Shown here: positions 1 to 11,542 of the stretch, piece after piece
Numbering within the stretch: position 1 is the stretch's first letter
How the letters are laid out: the number at the start of each line of letters is the position of its first letter
NCBI RefSeq assembly: GCF_029407905.1
Contig: NC_073628.1
Span: 47,885,501-47,949,500 of the forward strand
Source: Bubalus kerabau
Lineage: Eukaryota; Chordata; Mammalia; Artiodactyla; Bovidae
DNA: 64,000 nucleotides
Direction: 5' to 3'
The notes under the pieces: generated by a model
The model's input: only the letters and a program-made list of their open reading frames with translations
The model's database searches: none
What the model was told of the DNA's origin: nothing
Program-made: the position numbers and the translations under genes

Positions 1-656
1 AAAAAAAAAAAAAAAAAGATAACCCATGCCCAAGGACAAAGGAGAAGTCTCAGAAAGATGGTAGGAGGGGTGAAATCTTGTTTAGAATCAAATCTCAGAC
101 CCAGCAGAGATGATTGGAGGGCTCAAACAAAACCATGGGCATACAAGGAGACCGCACAGAGACTGAGCTAGACCTGCATTTGAGTGTTAGAATGTCTCCT
201 GCAGAGGTACAGGTAAGCAGTGGCCTGCCACAGGGGCAGGGGCTCTGGATGCAACAGACCTCGGTGTGACATAAGCCCTCTTGGAGCAGGTTGCTAGTAA
301 CCTCACCACAGAGCTGCCAGAACTTACACAGGATTGGGGAAACAGACTCTTGGAGAGTACAAAAAAACCTTGTGTGCACCAGGACCCAGGAGAAAGGAAT
401 ACTGACCCCAAAAGAGACTGACCCAGACTTGCTGGTGGGTTCCAGGAGTCTCCAGTGGAGGCATGGGTCAGTGGTGGCCTGCTGCAGGGTTAGGTGCACC
501 GAGTGTGGCAGTGTGTGCATGGGACCTTTTGAGAAGGTAACCATTGCTTCATTACCTCCACCATAGTGTGGTCTCAGGTCAAACACAGGGAGGGAACACA
601 ACCCTACCCATCAAGAAAAAAGTTGGATTAAAGATTTACTGAACATAGGTCACAGG
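1..656 (+). mobile_element. Ruminant L1 5' UTR fragment
   Basis: Matches, by eye, the second L1 5' UTR copy at 16159-16905: an A-rich start, a stretch encoding GGAGAAGTC near 41-50, then two diverged copies of a promoter-type monomer at about 119-208 and 337-463. Each monomer carries the phrases CACCAGGACCCAGG or a relative, and GAGACTGA followed by CAGACCTGC-like sequence. No L1 coding sequence follows, because BovB begins near 657. The window starts inside the element, so its true 5' end is not visible. L1 5' UTRs act as internal RNA polymerase II promoters; activity here is unlikely given the decay. Confidence 0.7.
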
Positions 657-1988
657 ACTGGAAAATGTCAGGTTTTATTCCAATCCCAAAGAAAGGCAAT
701 GCCAAAGAATGCTCAAAGTACTGCACAACTTCACTCATTTCACATGCTAGCATATTAATGCTCAAAAGTCTCCAAGCCAGGCTTCAATGATATGAGAACT
801 ATGAACTTCCAGAAGTTCAAGCTGGATTTAGAAAAGACAAGGAACCAGAGATCAAATTGCCAACATCCACTGGATCATCAAAAAATCAAGAGCATTCCAG
901 AAAATCATCTGTTTATGCTTTATTGACTATGCCAAAGCCTTTCAAAGTGTGGATCACAATAAACTGTGGAAAACTCTTCAAAAGATGGGAATACAAAATG
1001 ACCTGACCTGCCTCTTGAGAAATCTGTATGCAGGTCAGAAAGCAACAATTAGAACTGGACATGGAACAACAGGCTGCTTCCAAAGAGGAAAAGAGTACAT
1101 CAAGGTTGTATATTGTCACCCTGCTTATTTAACTTATATGCAGAGTACAAAATGAGAAATGCTGGGCTGGATGAAGCACAAGCTGGAATCAAGATTGCTG
1201 GGAGAAATATCAATAACCTCACATATGCAGATGACACTACCCTCATGGAAGAAAGCAAAGAAGAACTAAAGAGATCTTAATGAAAGTGAAAGAAGAGAGT
1301 GAAACAGTTGGCTTAAAACTCAACATTCAGAAAACTAAGATCATGGCATCTGGTCTCATCACTTCATGGCCAACAGATGGGGAAACAGTGGCAAACTTTA
1401 TTTTTCTGGGCTCCAAAATCACTGCAGATGGTGACTGCAGCCAGTAAATTAAAAGATACTTGCTCCTTGGAAGACAAGTTATGACCAACCAAGAGAGCAT
1501 ATTAAAAAGCAAAGACTACTTTGCCAACAAAGGTCCATCCAGTCAGAGCTGTGGTTTTCCAGTAGTCATGTTTTGATGTGAGATCTGGACTATAAAGAAA
1601 GCTGAGGGCCAAAGAATTGATGCTCTTGAACTGTGCAGTTGGAGGAGACTCTTGAGAGTCCCTTGGACTGCTAGGAGATCCAACCAGTCCATCCTAAAGG
1701 AAATTCATTGGAAGGACTGATGCTGAAGCTGAAACTCCAATACTTTGGTCACCTGATGTGAAGAACTGACTCATTGGAAAAGACCCTGATGCTGGAAAAG
1801 AGTGAAGGCAGGAGGAGAAGGAGATGACAGAAGATGAAATGGTTGGACGGCATCAGTGACTCAATGGACATGAGTTTGAGTAAACTCTGGGAGATGGTGA
1901 TGGACAGGCAGGCCTGGCATGCTGCAGTCCATGGGGTCGGAAAGAGTTGGGCACGCAAAGAGTTGGAGCAACTGAACTGAACTGAATG
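657..1988 (+). mobile_element. BovB (RTE LINE) 3' fragment, degenerate
   Basis: A 5'-truncated BovB copy that starts within the reverse-transcriptase region and runs to the 3' tail of ACTGA repeats. Translated pieces show RT-like sequence (MDHNKLWKTLQKMG at 949) and the ADDTTLMEE-type catalytic region near 1228, but several frameshifts and stops break it, for example TGA near 788 and TAA near 1447. Its 3' end lies only nine bases from the 3' end of the next, oppositely oriented BovB. It is a dead copy. Confidence 0.9.
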
Positions 1989-2014
1989 ATATTCTCAGTT
2001 CAGTTCAGTTGCTC
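1966..2014. repeat. Perfect 20-nt inverted repeat at BovB tail-to-tail junction
   Basis: Positions 1966-1985 are the exact reverse complement of 1995-2014, with a nine-base spacer. The arms are the ACTGA-repeat tails of the two facing BovB copies. The arms sit at the centre of a roughly 1.35-kb imperfect inverted repeat (657-3362). Confidence 0.95.
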
Positions 2015-3362
2015 AGTGGTGTCCGACTCTTTGAGACCCCATGAACCGGAGCACACCAGGTCTCCCTGTCCATTATAAACTCCTGGAGTTCACCCAAACT
2101 CAAGTGCATCTAGTCAGTGATGCCATCTAGCCATCTCATCCTCTGTCGTTCCCTTCTCCACCTGCCCCCAATCCCTCCCAGCATCAGGGTCTTTTCCAAT
2201 GAGTCAACTCTTCGCATGAGGTGGCCAAAGTACTGGAGTTTCAGCTTCAACATCAGTCCTTCCAACGAATATTCAGGACTGATCTCCTTTAGGATGGACT
2301 GGTTGGATTTCCTTGCAGTCCAAGGGACTCTCAAGAGTCTTCTCCAACACCACAGTTCAAAAGCATCAATTTTTTGGCGCTCAGCTTTCTTCACAGTCCA
2401 ACTTTCACATCCATACATGACCACTGGAAAACCATAACCTTAACTAGACGGACCTTTGCTGGCAAAGTAATATCTCTGCTTTTTAATATGCTATCTAGGT
2501 TGGCCATAACTTTCCTTCCAAGGAGTACACGTCTTTTAATTTCATGGCTGCAATCACCATCTACAGTGATTTTGGAGCCCCCAAAAATAAAGTCTGACAC
2601 TGTTTCCACTGTTTCCCCATCTATTTCCCATGAAGTAATGGGACCAGATGCCATGATCTTCATTTTCTGAATGTTGAGCTTTAAGCCAACTTTTTCACTC
2701 TCCTCTTTCATCAAGAGGCTTTTTAATTCCTCTACATTTTCTGCCATAAGGATGGTGTCATCTGCATATTTGAGGTTATTAATATTTCTCCCAGCAATCT
2801 TGATTCCAGCTTGTGCTTCTTCCAGCCCAGTGTTTCTCATGATGTACTCTGCATATAAGTTAAATAAGCAGGGTGACAATATACAGCCTTGATGTACTCC
2901 TTTTCCGATTTGGAACCAGTCTGTTGTTCCATGTCCAGTTCTAACTGTTGCTTCATGACCTGCATACAGATTTCTCAAGAGGCAGGTCAGGTGGTCTGGT
3001 ATTACCATCTCTTTCAGAATTTTCCACAGTTTATTGTGATCCACACAGTCAAAGACTTTGGTATAGTCAATAAGCAGAAATAGATATTTTTCTGGAACTC
3101 TCTTGCTTTTTCAATGATCCAGAGGATGTTGGCAATTTGATCTCTGGTTCCTCTGCCTTTTGTAAAAGCAGCTTGAACATCTCGAAGTTCACAATTCATG
3201 TATTGCTGGAGCCTGGCTTGGAGAATTTTGAGCATTACTTTACTAGCATGTGAGATGAGTGCAATTATGCGGCAGTTTGAAGATTCTTTGGCATTGCCTT
3301 TCTTCGGGATTGGAACGCAAATTGACCTTTCCAGTCCTGTGGCCACAGCTGAGTTTTCCAAA
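1995..3362 (-). mobile_element. BovB (RTE LINE) 3' fragment, minus strand
   Basis: Reads on the minus strand from RT domain to 3' tail. A 217-codon minus frame (2391-3044) carries RT motif B-like QGCILSPCLFNLYAEYIM and the catalytic YADD motif (KYADDTILMAE). An adjoining frame (3014-3361) carries the PIPKKGNAKESSNCR and AAFTKGRGTRDQIANI regions. The frames overlap out of register, so at least one indel is present. The C-terminal part continues in 2110-2424 (VMYGCESWTVKKAE). The endonuclease domain is missing by 5' truncation. This copy is less decayed than its partner at 657-1988. Confidence 0.92.
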
Positions 3363-4326
3363 TATTCTAGACATTTATATAAGCATGCACAAAATATAAC
3401 CTATCATCTCTCCCTACCGTGAATTATCCCACACTGAATATACTTGAAACAATCGAATGCAGATTAAGTAGTCTTTTATTAACACCTGAGTTAGTGTTCC
3501 AATGTAAAGCAGGTTGAGTTGAAGTGAAAAGGCATATGTAGAGGTTTCAGTCAAGCCTGCTAATTTCTCTTGTATCTAAATCTTGAAATTTGTACACTCT
3601 CTGGCCAGTAACATTAGGAAGGAAGTGGAAATCCAGGTCGGTCATGGTGGGGAAATTTGGATAAACAGGCCTTGGAATGTTTCATATACTCTGGTACAAG
3701 GAACCATGGAAGGATCGTAGACCCTCTGAATCTGAAAGAGACCACAGGCCTGATATACTTATTCAGATGCCTAAAGATGAACCAAAGATAGCTTTCTGCT
3801 TCTAAGGCGTAAGATCTTCTCCTACTAGTAATAGCTGCCCAGTGAAGCATTAACAAAACAGCTGGGGCCTAGAAATAGAGTAGCCAGAAACTAATTTAGC
3901 ATGGAGAAATATAGGAATTCCCTTATTCCTATGTTACATTGAACTTGGGACTTCTGAGATAGTTCTTTCTGGCATAACTTATATAGACAGCCAGAGTACC
4001 CCAGTAGTACTGAGTTGGAATATATCTGAGGTGAAACTTTGAAGTTGCTCTGGCCACTGACTTTTGGCTATTGTGGCTCAAATACATAAAATTCAATGCA
4101 TGATTGTTTTGAAATTTTACTAGTCTATTGGTAGGGTAAATGGAAATTAACTCTTCCAGGGTGGTAGGGAATGGTTCCAAGTTATTATAACTAATTGCTA
4201 CTGTTTCTAGAGTATTATATGACAGAGTCATAGTAAGCACTTAATATAATCCTCATAAGCATTGAGAAAATGTAAGACAAAACGATTTAGAAATTAGCTC
4301 CTTTGTTAATTACAAAAAACACTACT
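3363..4326. other. Unassigned sequence, no gene seen
   Basis: AT-rich single-copy-looking DNA between a BovB and a SINE. Two minus-strand frames of 80 and 103 codons are open here, but they show no recognisable motif, no splice context and no codon bias that I can see. I treat them as chance frames. Confidence 0.5.
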
Positions 4327-4450
4327 GTTGTTTACTAGCTCAGTTGTGTCTGACTCTTCGCAACCCCATGGACTGTAGCCTGCCAGACTACTCTGTTCAG
4401 AGGATTCTCCAGGCAAGAAGACTGGAGTGGGTTGCCATTTCCTTCTCCAA
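4327..4450 (-). mobile_element. Bov-tA/Bov-A SINE fragment
   Basis: Carries the Bov-A body in reverse: TCAGTTGTGTCTGACTC, CCATGGACTGTAGCC and GGAGTGGGTTGCCATTTCC. The tRNA-like head that should follow on the right is absent, so the copy is 5'-truncated. Confidence 0.85.
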
Positions 4451-5242
4451 AAGCACTATTAAACAACACAAACATAACAACAGTTTTTGGGTGTTGTTTT
4501 TTTTTTTTTTTTCATTTACTTTTGGCTTTGACTTTTTTTTTTAATGCATTAAAGCAAATCTGGGTCACCTCAGGATTTTCAGAGACCTGCCTAGGGGCTT
4601 TTAATCACACATGAGAAAATACTTCAAAGGGTGTAGGTATTCTGACCCATTTCCTCACTTCTCTGAGGGTAGCCATTATTTCAGTTATGATGTCCAAATA
4701 AATTCCATTACCTCATGTGAGAGAGTATAAGGGGCCAGCCCCTCTCAGTTTTTTAGTAGCAAAAAGAGATGGCAAGCTGTGCAGCAATTTTTTAATAATG
4801 ATTTAAACAAATGTTTTTCTAGCTATACATGTTATATTCATTATGGTAATATGGATTTTATTTTTCTGAGAAAAGATTACCACAGATCTTAGGGGAACTT
4901 ACCACAGAATAACATAAATAATCCCTATTTCCCCAAGAGAAGGAAATATCATTAAATATATGTGTATATTCAGAAGGTTTCAGGCCCATAAAGGAAAATT
5001 CAGCCAGTCTTTCTCTGAACATGAGGTTAAATAATTTGTAGAACACAGCAGAACAGCTGCTTACATCCAGGACTCTATTTCTAAACTCAGTACTTGTGTT
5101 CTGCAAGTACTACTGGATTGCCACATATGAATTTTTACTAATTACATTTGTGCAGAATTTATGTATGTTTTGTTAGCATACATTGTTTATATTATAGCAT
5201 TATTTGGGGTTTATTTTGAAAATATATTTCTTCTCACTCACC
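4451..5242. other. Unassigned AT-rich sequence
   Basis: Includes T-rich runs at 4496-4513 and 4532-4542. No gene, RNA or recognised repeat is visible. Confidence 0.5.
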
Positions 5243-7008
5243 TAGAGCCAGATATCCTGGAATGTGAAGTCAAGTAGGCCATAGAAAGCATCACTACAAA
5301 CAAAGCTAGTGGAGGTGATAGAATTCCAGTTTAGCTATTTCAAATCCTGAAAGATGATGCTGTGAAAGTGCTGCACTCAATATGCCAGCAAATTTGGAAA
5401 ATTCAGCAGTGGCCACAAGACTGGAAAAGGTCAATTTTCATTCCAATCCCGAAGAAAGGCAATGCCAAAGAATGCTGAAACTACCACACAATTGAACTCA
5501 TTTCACCACAGGTAAAGTAATGCTCAAAATTCTCCAAGACAGGCTTCAGCAATACGTGAACCATGAACTTCCATATGTTCAAGCTGGTTTTAGAAAAGGC
5601 AGAGGAACAAGAGACCAAATTGCCAACATTTGCTGGATCATCAAAAAAGCAAGAGAGTTCCAGAAAAGCATCTATTTCTGCTTTATTGACTATGCCAAAG
5701 CCTTTGACTGTGTGGATCACAATAAACAGTGGAAAATTCTGAAAGAGATGGGAATACCAGAGCACCTGACCTGCCTCTTGAGAATCTGTATGCAGGTCAG
5801 GAAGCAACAGTTAAAACTGGACACGGAACAACAGACTGGTTCCAAATAGGAAAAGGAGTATGTCAAGGCTGTATATTGTCACCCTGCTTAGTACTTTTGC
5901 CTAGAAAATCCCATGGACAGAGGAGCCTGGTGAGCTGCAGTCCAAGGGGTCACTAGAGGCAGACACAACTGAGCGACTTCACTTTCACTTTTCACTTTCA
6001 TGCATTGGAGAAGGAAATGGCAACCCACTCCAGTGTTCTTGCCTGGAGAATCCCAGGGATGGGGAAGCCTCGTGGGCTGCCGTCTATGGAGTCGCACAGA
6101 GTCAGACACGACTGAAGCGACTTAGCAGCAACAGCAGCAGCAAAGTACATCATAAGAAATGCTGGTCTGGAAGAAGCATGAGCTGGAATCAAGATTGCCA
6201 GGAGAAATATCAATAACCTCAAATATGCAGATGACACCACCCTCATGGCAGAAAGTGAAGAGGAACTAAAAAGCCTCTTGATGAAAGTGAAAGTGGAGAG
6301 TGAAAAAGTTGGCTTAAAGCTCAACATTCAGAAAACAAAGATCATGGCATCTGGTCCCATCACTTCATGGGAAATAGATGGGGAAACAGTGGAAACAGTG
6401 TCAGACTTTATATTTTTGGGCTCCAAAATCACTGCTGATGGTGATTGCAGCCAAGAAATTAAAAGACGCTGACTCCTTGGAAGGAAAGTTATGACCAACC
6501 TAGATAGCATATTGAAAAGCAGAGACATTACTTTGCCAACCAAGGTCCGTCTAGTCAAGGCTATGGTTTTTCCTGTGGTCATGTATGGATGTGAGAGTTG
6601 GACTGTGAAGAAATCTGAGCGCTGAAGAATTGATGCTTTTGAACTGTGGTGTTGCAGAAGACTCTTGCGAGTCCCTTGGACTGCAAGGAGATCCAACCAG
6701 TCCCTTCTGAAGGAGATCAGCTCTGGGATTTCTTTGGAAGGAATGATGCTAAAGCTGAAACTCCACTACTTTGGCCACCTCGTGCGAAGGGTTGACTCAT
6801 TGGAAAAGACTCTGATGCTGGGAGGGATTGGGGGCAGGAGGAGAAGGGGACGACAGAGGATGAGATGGCTGGATGGCATCACTGACTCGATGGATGTGAG
6901 TCTGAGTGAACTCCGGGAGTTGGTGATGGACAGGGAGGCCTGGCGTGCTGCAATACATGGGGTTGCAAGGAGTCGGACAGGACTGAGCAACAGAACTGAA
7001 CTGAACAT
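5243..7008 (+). mobile_element. BovB LINE fragment, split by a BOV-A2
   Basis: A 5'-truncated BovB beginning at CCTAGAGCCAGATATCCTGG and ending in the ACTGAACTGAAC tail. Part 1 (5243-5890) covers the RT fingers and palm, with FIDYAKAFDCVDHNKQW in the 5520-5849 frame. A BOV-A2 follows at 5891-6142. Part 2 (6143-7008) resumes at the YIIRNAGLEEA-equivalent region and includes KYADDTTLMAES-like sequence. Stops such as TGA near 5476 and 6471 make it a pseudogene. About 16 bases of BovB present in other copies are missing at the SINE insertion point. Confidence 0.92.
5891..6142 (+). mobile_element. BOV-A2 SINE inside BovB
   Basis: Dimeric Bov-A: first unit from TTTTGCCTAGAAAATCCC, linker TTCACTTTCACTTTTCACTTTC near 5980-6000, second unit TGGAGAAGGAAATGGCAACC to GACTGAAGCGACTTAGCAGC, then an (AGC)n tail. 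The first unit lacks roughly its first 25 bases. No clean target duplication flanks it; host BovB sequence is deleted instead. Confidence 0.92.
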
Positions 7009-7045
7009 TAGGATCAGCAGCATTATTCTCTTCCATATACCTGGC

Positions 7046-7263
7046 TGCATGCTGTACTAAGTCGCTTCAGTCGTGTCCAACTCTTTGGGACCTTTGGACT
7101 GTAGCCTCTAGGCTCCTCTGTCCATGGGATTCTCCAGGCAGGAATACTGCAGTGGGTTGCCTTGCCCTCTTCCAGGGAATCGTGACCCAGGGATCAAACA
7201 TGTGGTTTTGATGTCTCCCACATTGGCAGGTGGGTTCTTTACCACTAGCTCCACCTGGAATCC
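7046..7263 (-). mobile_element. Bov-tA SINE
   Basis: Near complete in reverse: the tail-side TACTAAGTCGCTTCAG on the left and the tRNA-Glu-like head (TTTACCACTAGCTCCACCTGG) on the right. It begins only about 40 bases after the BovB tail at 7008. Confidence 0.9.
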
Positions 7264-7674
7264 CTATATCCCTGACTAAATCAAAACAAATGAATACTTT
7301 AGAATTCAGGTAAAGATATAACAGAAATTGCATTGAATTTACTATTTTTTCCTTACTTGTTCGAGAATTTTCTGTTTACATTTATGTAGAAAACTCAAAA
7401 TTTCATCTACTTTGTGGCGTTTCTTCATTTGTGCTTGTATTTGGAACATAGGATATTTAAATATCTGTAAAATATGAGAAAATTATGCCTTTTTCTTAAA
7501 CTGAAGCTTCCAAACCAATTTGAGAGGGAGTATGGCAGAAAGCAGAGTAGCATGATGTCAAGATAAGAAAAATTAAAAGACAACAAGAGTTGTGGGATAC
7601 TTTAGAGAAAAGGAAGAAAAAAACAAAGGTGAAAATATAGGTAATTGAAAGAAAATAACAGAAATATAATAAAT
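7264..7674. other. Unassigned AT-rich sequence
   Basis: A-rich, no gene or recognised repeat seen. Confidence 0.5.
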
Positions 7675-7687
7675 AAAATATATGTTT

Positions 7688-7957
7688 GCTGCTGCTAAGT
7701 TGCTTCAGTCGTGTCCAACTCTGTGTGACCCCATAGACGGTAGCCCACCAGGCTCCCCCGTCCCTGGGATTCTCCAGGTAAGAACACTGGAGTGGGTTGC
7801 CATTTCCTTCTCCAATGCGTGAAAGTGAAAAGTGAAAGTGAAGTCGCTCAGTCGTGTCCGACTCTTAGCGACCCCATGGACTACAGCCTACCAGGCTCCT
7901 CCATCCATGGGATTTTACAGGCAAGAGTACTGGAGTGGGGTGCCATTGCCTTCTCCG
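7688..7957 (-). mobile_element. BOV-A2 SINE with 13-bp target duplication
   Basis: Reverse BOV-A2 from GCTGCTGCTAAG to GGTGCCATTGCCTTCTCC, with the GAAAGTGAAAAGTGAAAGTG linker between its two Bov-A units. It is flanked by the perfect duplication AAAATATATGTTT at 7675-7687 and 7958-7970, so it is a complete, intact insertion. Confidence 0.95.
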
Positions 7958-8104
7958 AAAATATATGTTTAAATGCATATAAAGACAGGATGAATGCATA
8001 TATTTTAATAGCTGCATATTTTTGTTGCATCTGACTATTTCCTCTGGAAAAAGTAGCAAAGACTGCATCTCTTTTCCAAGACCGCTGCTCTCAATAAAAT
8101 GCTC

Positions 8105-8283
8105 GTGCCTCAGCTGGTAAAGAACCCGCCTGCAATACGGGAGACTTGGCTTTGATCCCTGGGTTGGGAAGATCCCCTGGAGAAGAGAGAGGCTACCTAC
8201 TCTAGTATTCTAGCCTGGAGAATACCATGGACTGCATAGTCCATGGGGCTGCAAAGAGTCGGACACAACTGAGTGACTTTCAC
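8105..8283 (+). mobile_element. Bov-tA SINE
   Basis: Sense copy starting GTGCCTCAGCTGGTAAAG (tRNA-like head, first bases lost), through GATCCCTGGGTTGGGAAG, to GTCGGACACAACTGAGTGAC. Flanking CTCAATAA and CTCAATTA may be a decayed target duplication. Confidence 0.9.
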
Positions 8284-8409
8284 TCAATTATTTAAAAAGA
8301 CTAATTTCTGTGATGATGCTTTTAAGATTTTCTTATTTCAGGGCACTTTTAGTTTTTCAACATAATTGAGAGGGGAGGGCAGAGATGCATAGCTTCCTGC
8401 TTATCAACA

Positions 8410-9480
8410 TCTTTTACCAGAATGGTACATTTCTTATCAAGGATGAACTTGTATTGACACATCATAATTCCCCAAAATCCATAGTCTACCTTAGGGATGG
8501 GATGTTGTAGGGTCTATGGATTTAGACAAATGCATAATGTCATACATCCACTATAATAGTATCATACAGAGTACTTCAACTGCCCTAAAAATCCTCTGTG
8601 CTCTCTGCCTGTTCGCCTCTCCTGTGTACCCATGGCAGCCACTGATCTTCTTACTGTTTTCATTGTTTTGCCTTTTTCTATCTGTCATATAGTTGGAATC
8701 AAAAGCATGCAGCCTTTTCAGACTGACTTCTTTCACCTAATAATATGCACTTAAATTCCTCCCTGTCTTTTCATGGACTGATAGCTCACTTCTTACTAGT
8801 GATAAATAATGTCTGAATGTGCTATAGTTTATGTGTGCATTTACTTACTGATGGACATCTTGGTTGCATCTAAGTCTTGGCAGTCTTGAATAAAGCTGCA
8901 ATAAACAGACCTGTGTAGATTTTTGTATGGACTTTAAGTTTTTAACTCCTTTGGATAAATGCCAAGGAGTACAACTGCTGGATCATATGGTAAGAAGATG
9001 TTTGGTTCTGTGAAAATCTGCCAAGCTATCAGAGAAGGCAATGGCAATCCACTCAAGTACTCTTGCCTGGCAAATCCCATGGATGGAGGAGCCTGGTAGG
9101 CTGCAGTCCATGAGGTTGCTAGGAGTTGGACACGACTGAGTGACTTTCACTTTCACTTTTCACTTTCATGCATTGGAGAAGGAAATGGCAACCCACTCCA
9201 GTGTTCTTGCCTGGAGAATCCCAGGGACAGGGGAGCCTGGGCTGCTGTCTATGGGGTCTCACAGAGTTGGACATGACTGAAGTGACTTAGCAGCAGCAGC
9301 AGCAGCAGCAACAGCCAAGCTATCACCCAATGTAGCTGAATCATTTTGCATTCTCACCAGCAATAGATGAGCATTTCTCTTAATGCACACACTTGCCAGC
9401 ATTTGGTATTGCCTGTGTTCTAAATTTTGGCCATTCTAATTGGTATGAAGTGCTATCTCATTATTTCTGTAATGTGATTT
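8410..9480 (-). mobile_element. Ancient mammalian L1 fragment, antisense
   Basis: Antisense ORF2 end/3' UTR of an old L1 (L1MA/L1MB type by recall). Recognisable phrases include CATATAGTTGGAATC, CTTTTCATGGACTGATAG, AATAAAGCTGCAATAAAC, GCTGGATCATATGGTAAGA and TTTTGGCCATTCTAAT. The same region of another copy recurs at 59645-60880, which supports the identification. It was split later by a BOV-A2 at 9031-9314. Confidence 0.8.
9031..9314 (+). mobile_element. BOV-A2 SINE nested in ancient L1, 10-bp target duplication
   Basis: Sense dimer beginning AGAGAAGGCAATGGCAATCC with an (AGC)n tail near 9292-9312. The perfect duplication CCAAGCTATC flanks it at 9021-9030 and 9315-9324; removing the SINE and one copy restores the host L1 reading. 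Confidence 0.96.
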
Positions 9481-10521
9481 GTATGTATGCTTTATCTCAG
9501 ATTCTTCTGCAAAGTTCCTGCTGAAGTTGTACGTAACCAGTTTCATTCAAATTATCTTTCCATTTGCCTTAAGTTAATTATGCCTCTTTAATAAGGGGTT
9601 AAAGTTTACAGCTACTAATGAGCATATGAGAGTAGAACAAGAAAATTTTGAATGTATACTATTATAAGCTAATCTTAGTCACAATAGAGCCTTTCAATAG
9701 TTGATACCCAATCTACAAAATAGATACTCAATTAATAATTTAATAATGACAGTAACATGATTGTGTGGTGTGCAAAGACATTGTCTCTTGGGCTTTTCAT
9801 ATTGCTATCAGGATTTAATGATTCATAGCCATTAGTGATATTATTGAGATACTTAAGTAGTAAATTATCTCTACAATGTGGCTTTGCAAAGGTTCCTTTG
9901 TCAGGGATGAAATATTTTATATTTTGTTCACCCTCTTGAATATGGCCATCTTGGTGATTTTACTGGATAAAAGAATATGGCAGAAAGGAAGGTATGCTTA
10001 TCCTGAGCCTAGACCTCAAGTGCCTGTTTGTACTTCACTTTCTTTCTTGTATCCATGTAATCACCAAGTGCAGGTTGGCCTGGTGGAGGATAAGAAATCT
10101 TGTGGTACAGAATCAGTTGATCCCAGCAGGAACTATCTTAGATCAGTGAATTCCCAGTCAACCCTCCAGCTGACCATATACTCATGAGCAGTAGTGGTCA
10201 AGATGAACCTGGAACAGACCAACAGAACTGTCTAACTGACCTACAATCCTGTGAACTAAAGTTGGGAACTGATTTTTTTGTGTGAAGCCATGCTGAACCT
10301 ACTATTCAAAGTTGGGGACAATTTTTCCCTCACTACTACTGTCATGCAAAAGAGAACAACTGTATTCCAGTGCACATTGAAGATATTGGTGTAGATGAGG
10401 TTGGTTGTTGGTCTTCACTATCTCTAGCCTACTCACCAGTTGAGCAAGTATTCCTCTTCACCATGTACTAGAGATACAACACGGAAATATTCAATAAAAA
10501 TATCTACCTTAGATAAGTACT
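9481..10521. other. Unassigned sequence, possible old LTR remnant at 10085-10290
   Basis: AT-rich DNA with no recognised gene; a 103-codon plus frame at 9876-10187 has no known motif. The part from about 10085 (CCAGCTGACCATATACTCATGAGCAGTAG region) resembles tails of mammalian MaLR-type LTRs, but the match is weak. Confidence 0.35.
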
Positions 10522-10531
10522 AAGAAGAAAA

Positions 10532-11542
10532 ATGGACCTAACAGATGCAGAAGATATTAAGAAGAGGTGGCAAGAATACACAGAAGAATTGTACAGAAAA
10601 GATCTTCACGACCCAGATAATCACGATGATGTGATCACTGACCTAGAGCCAGACATCCTGGAATGTGAAGTCAAGTGGGCCTTAGAAAGCATCACTACGA
10701 ACAAAGCTAGTGGAGGTGATGACATTCCAGTTGAGCTATTTCAAATCCTGAAAGATGATGCTGTAAAAGTGCTGCACTCAATATGTCAGCAAATTTGGAA
10801 AACTCAGCAGTGGCCACAGGACTGGAAAAGGTCAGTTTTCATTCCAATCCCAAAGAAAGGCAATGCCAAGGAATGCTCAAACTACCACACAATTGCACTC
10901 ATCTCACATGCTAGTAAAGCAATGCTCAAAATTCTCCAAGCCAGGCTTCAGAAATACATGAACCGTGAACTTCCTGATGTTCAAGCTGGTTTTAGAAAAG
11001 GTAGAGGAACCAGAAATCAAATTGCCAACATCCACTGGATCATGGAAAAAGCAAGAGAGTTCCAGAAAAACATCTATTTCTGCTTTATTGACTATGCCAA
11101 AGCCTTTGACTGTGTGGATCACAATAAACTGTGGAAAATTCTGAAAGAGATGGGAATACCAGACCACCTGACCTGCCTCTTGAGAAATCTGTATGCAGGT
11201 CAGGAAGCAACAGTTAGAACTGGACACGGAACAACAGACTGGTTCCAAATAGGAAAAGGAGTACATCAAGGCTGTATATTGTCACCCTGCTTATTTAACT
11301 TCTATGCAGAGTACATCATGAGAAACGCTGGACTGGAAGAAGCACAAGCTGGAATCAAGATTGCTGGGAGAAATATCAAGAACCTCAGATATGCAGATGA
11401 CACCAGCCTTATGGCAGAAAGTGAAGAAGAACTAAAAAGCCTCTTGATGAAAGTGAAAGAGGAAAGTGAAAAAGTTGGCTTAAAGCTCAACGTTCAGAAA
11501 ATGAAGATCATGGTTCTGGTCCCATCACTTCATGGGAAATAG
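10532..11542 (+). pseudogene. BovB reverse transcriptase, open RT domain fragment
   Basis: A 336-codon frame encoding the middle of the RTE-type polyprotein that copies element RNA into DNA at a nicked target. In order: linker (about 1-95); RT start with FIPIPKKGNAKECSNY (about 105-120); DVQAGFRKGRGTRNQIA (about 149-165); motif A FIDYAKAFDCVDHNKLW with the first catalytic Asp (about 187-203); motif B GVHQGCILSPCLFNFYAEY (about 243-261); motif C YADD with the catalytic Asp pair (about 289-292). The start Met lies in or at the duplicated target, so it is accidental. A one-base deletion near 11512 shifts the frame and adds a foreign end (MVLVPSLHGK). The C-terminal domain continues out of frame at 11554-11787 (VMYGCESWTVKKAE), ending at a TGA where CGA is expected. 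Confidence 0.85.

Noticed and set aside
2117..2892. Plus-strand frames opposite BovB (106, 98 and 73 codons)
   Set aside because: Antisense shadows of the minus-strand BovB coding sequence; similar shadows occur at 6328-6696, 11508-12038, 39552-40157 and 49631-50200.
3614..4240. Minus frames of 80 and 103 codons
   Set aside because: No known motif, different frames, no sign of a shared ancestral protein.
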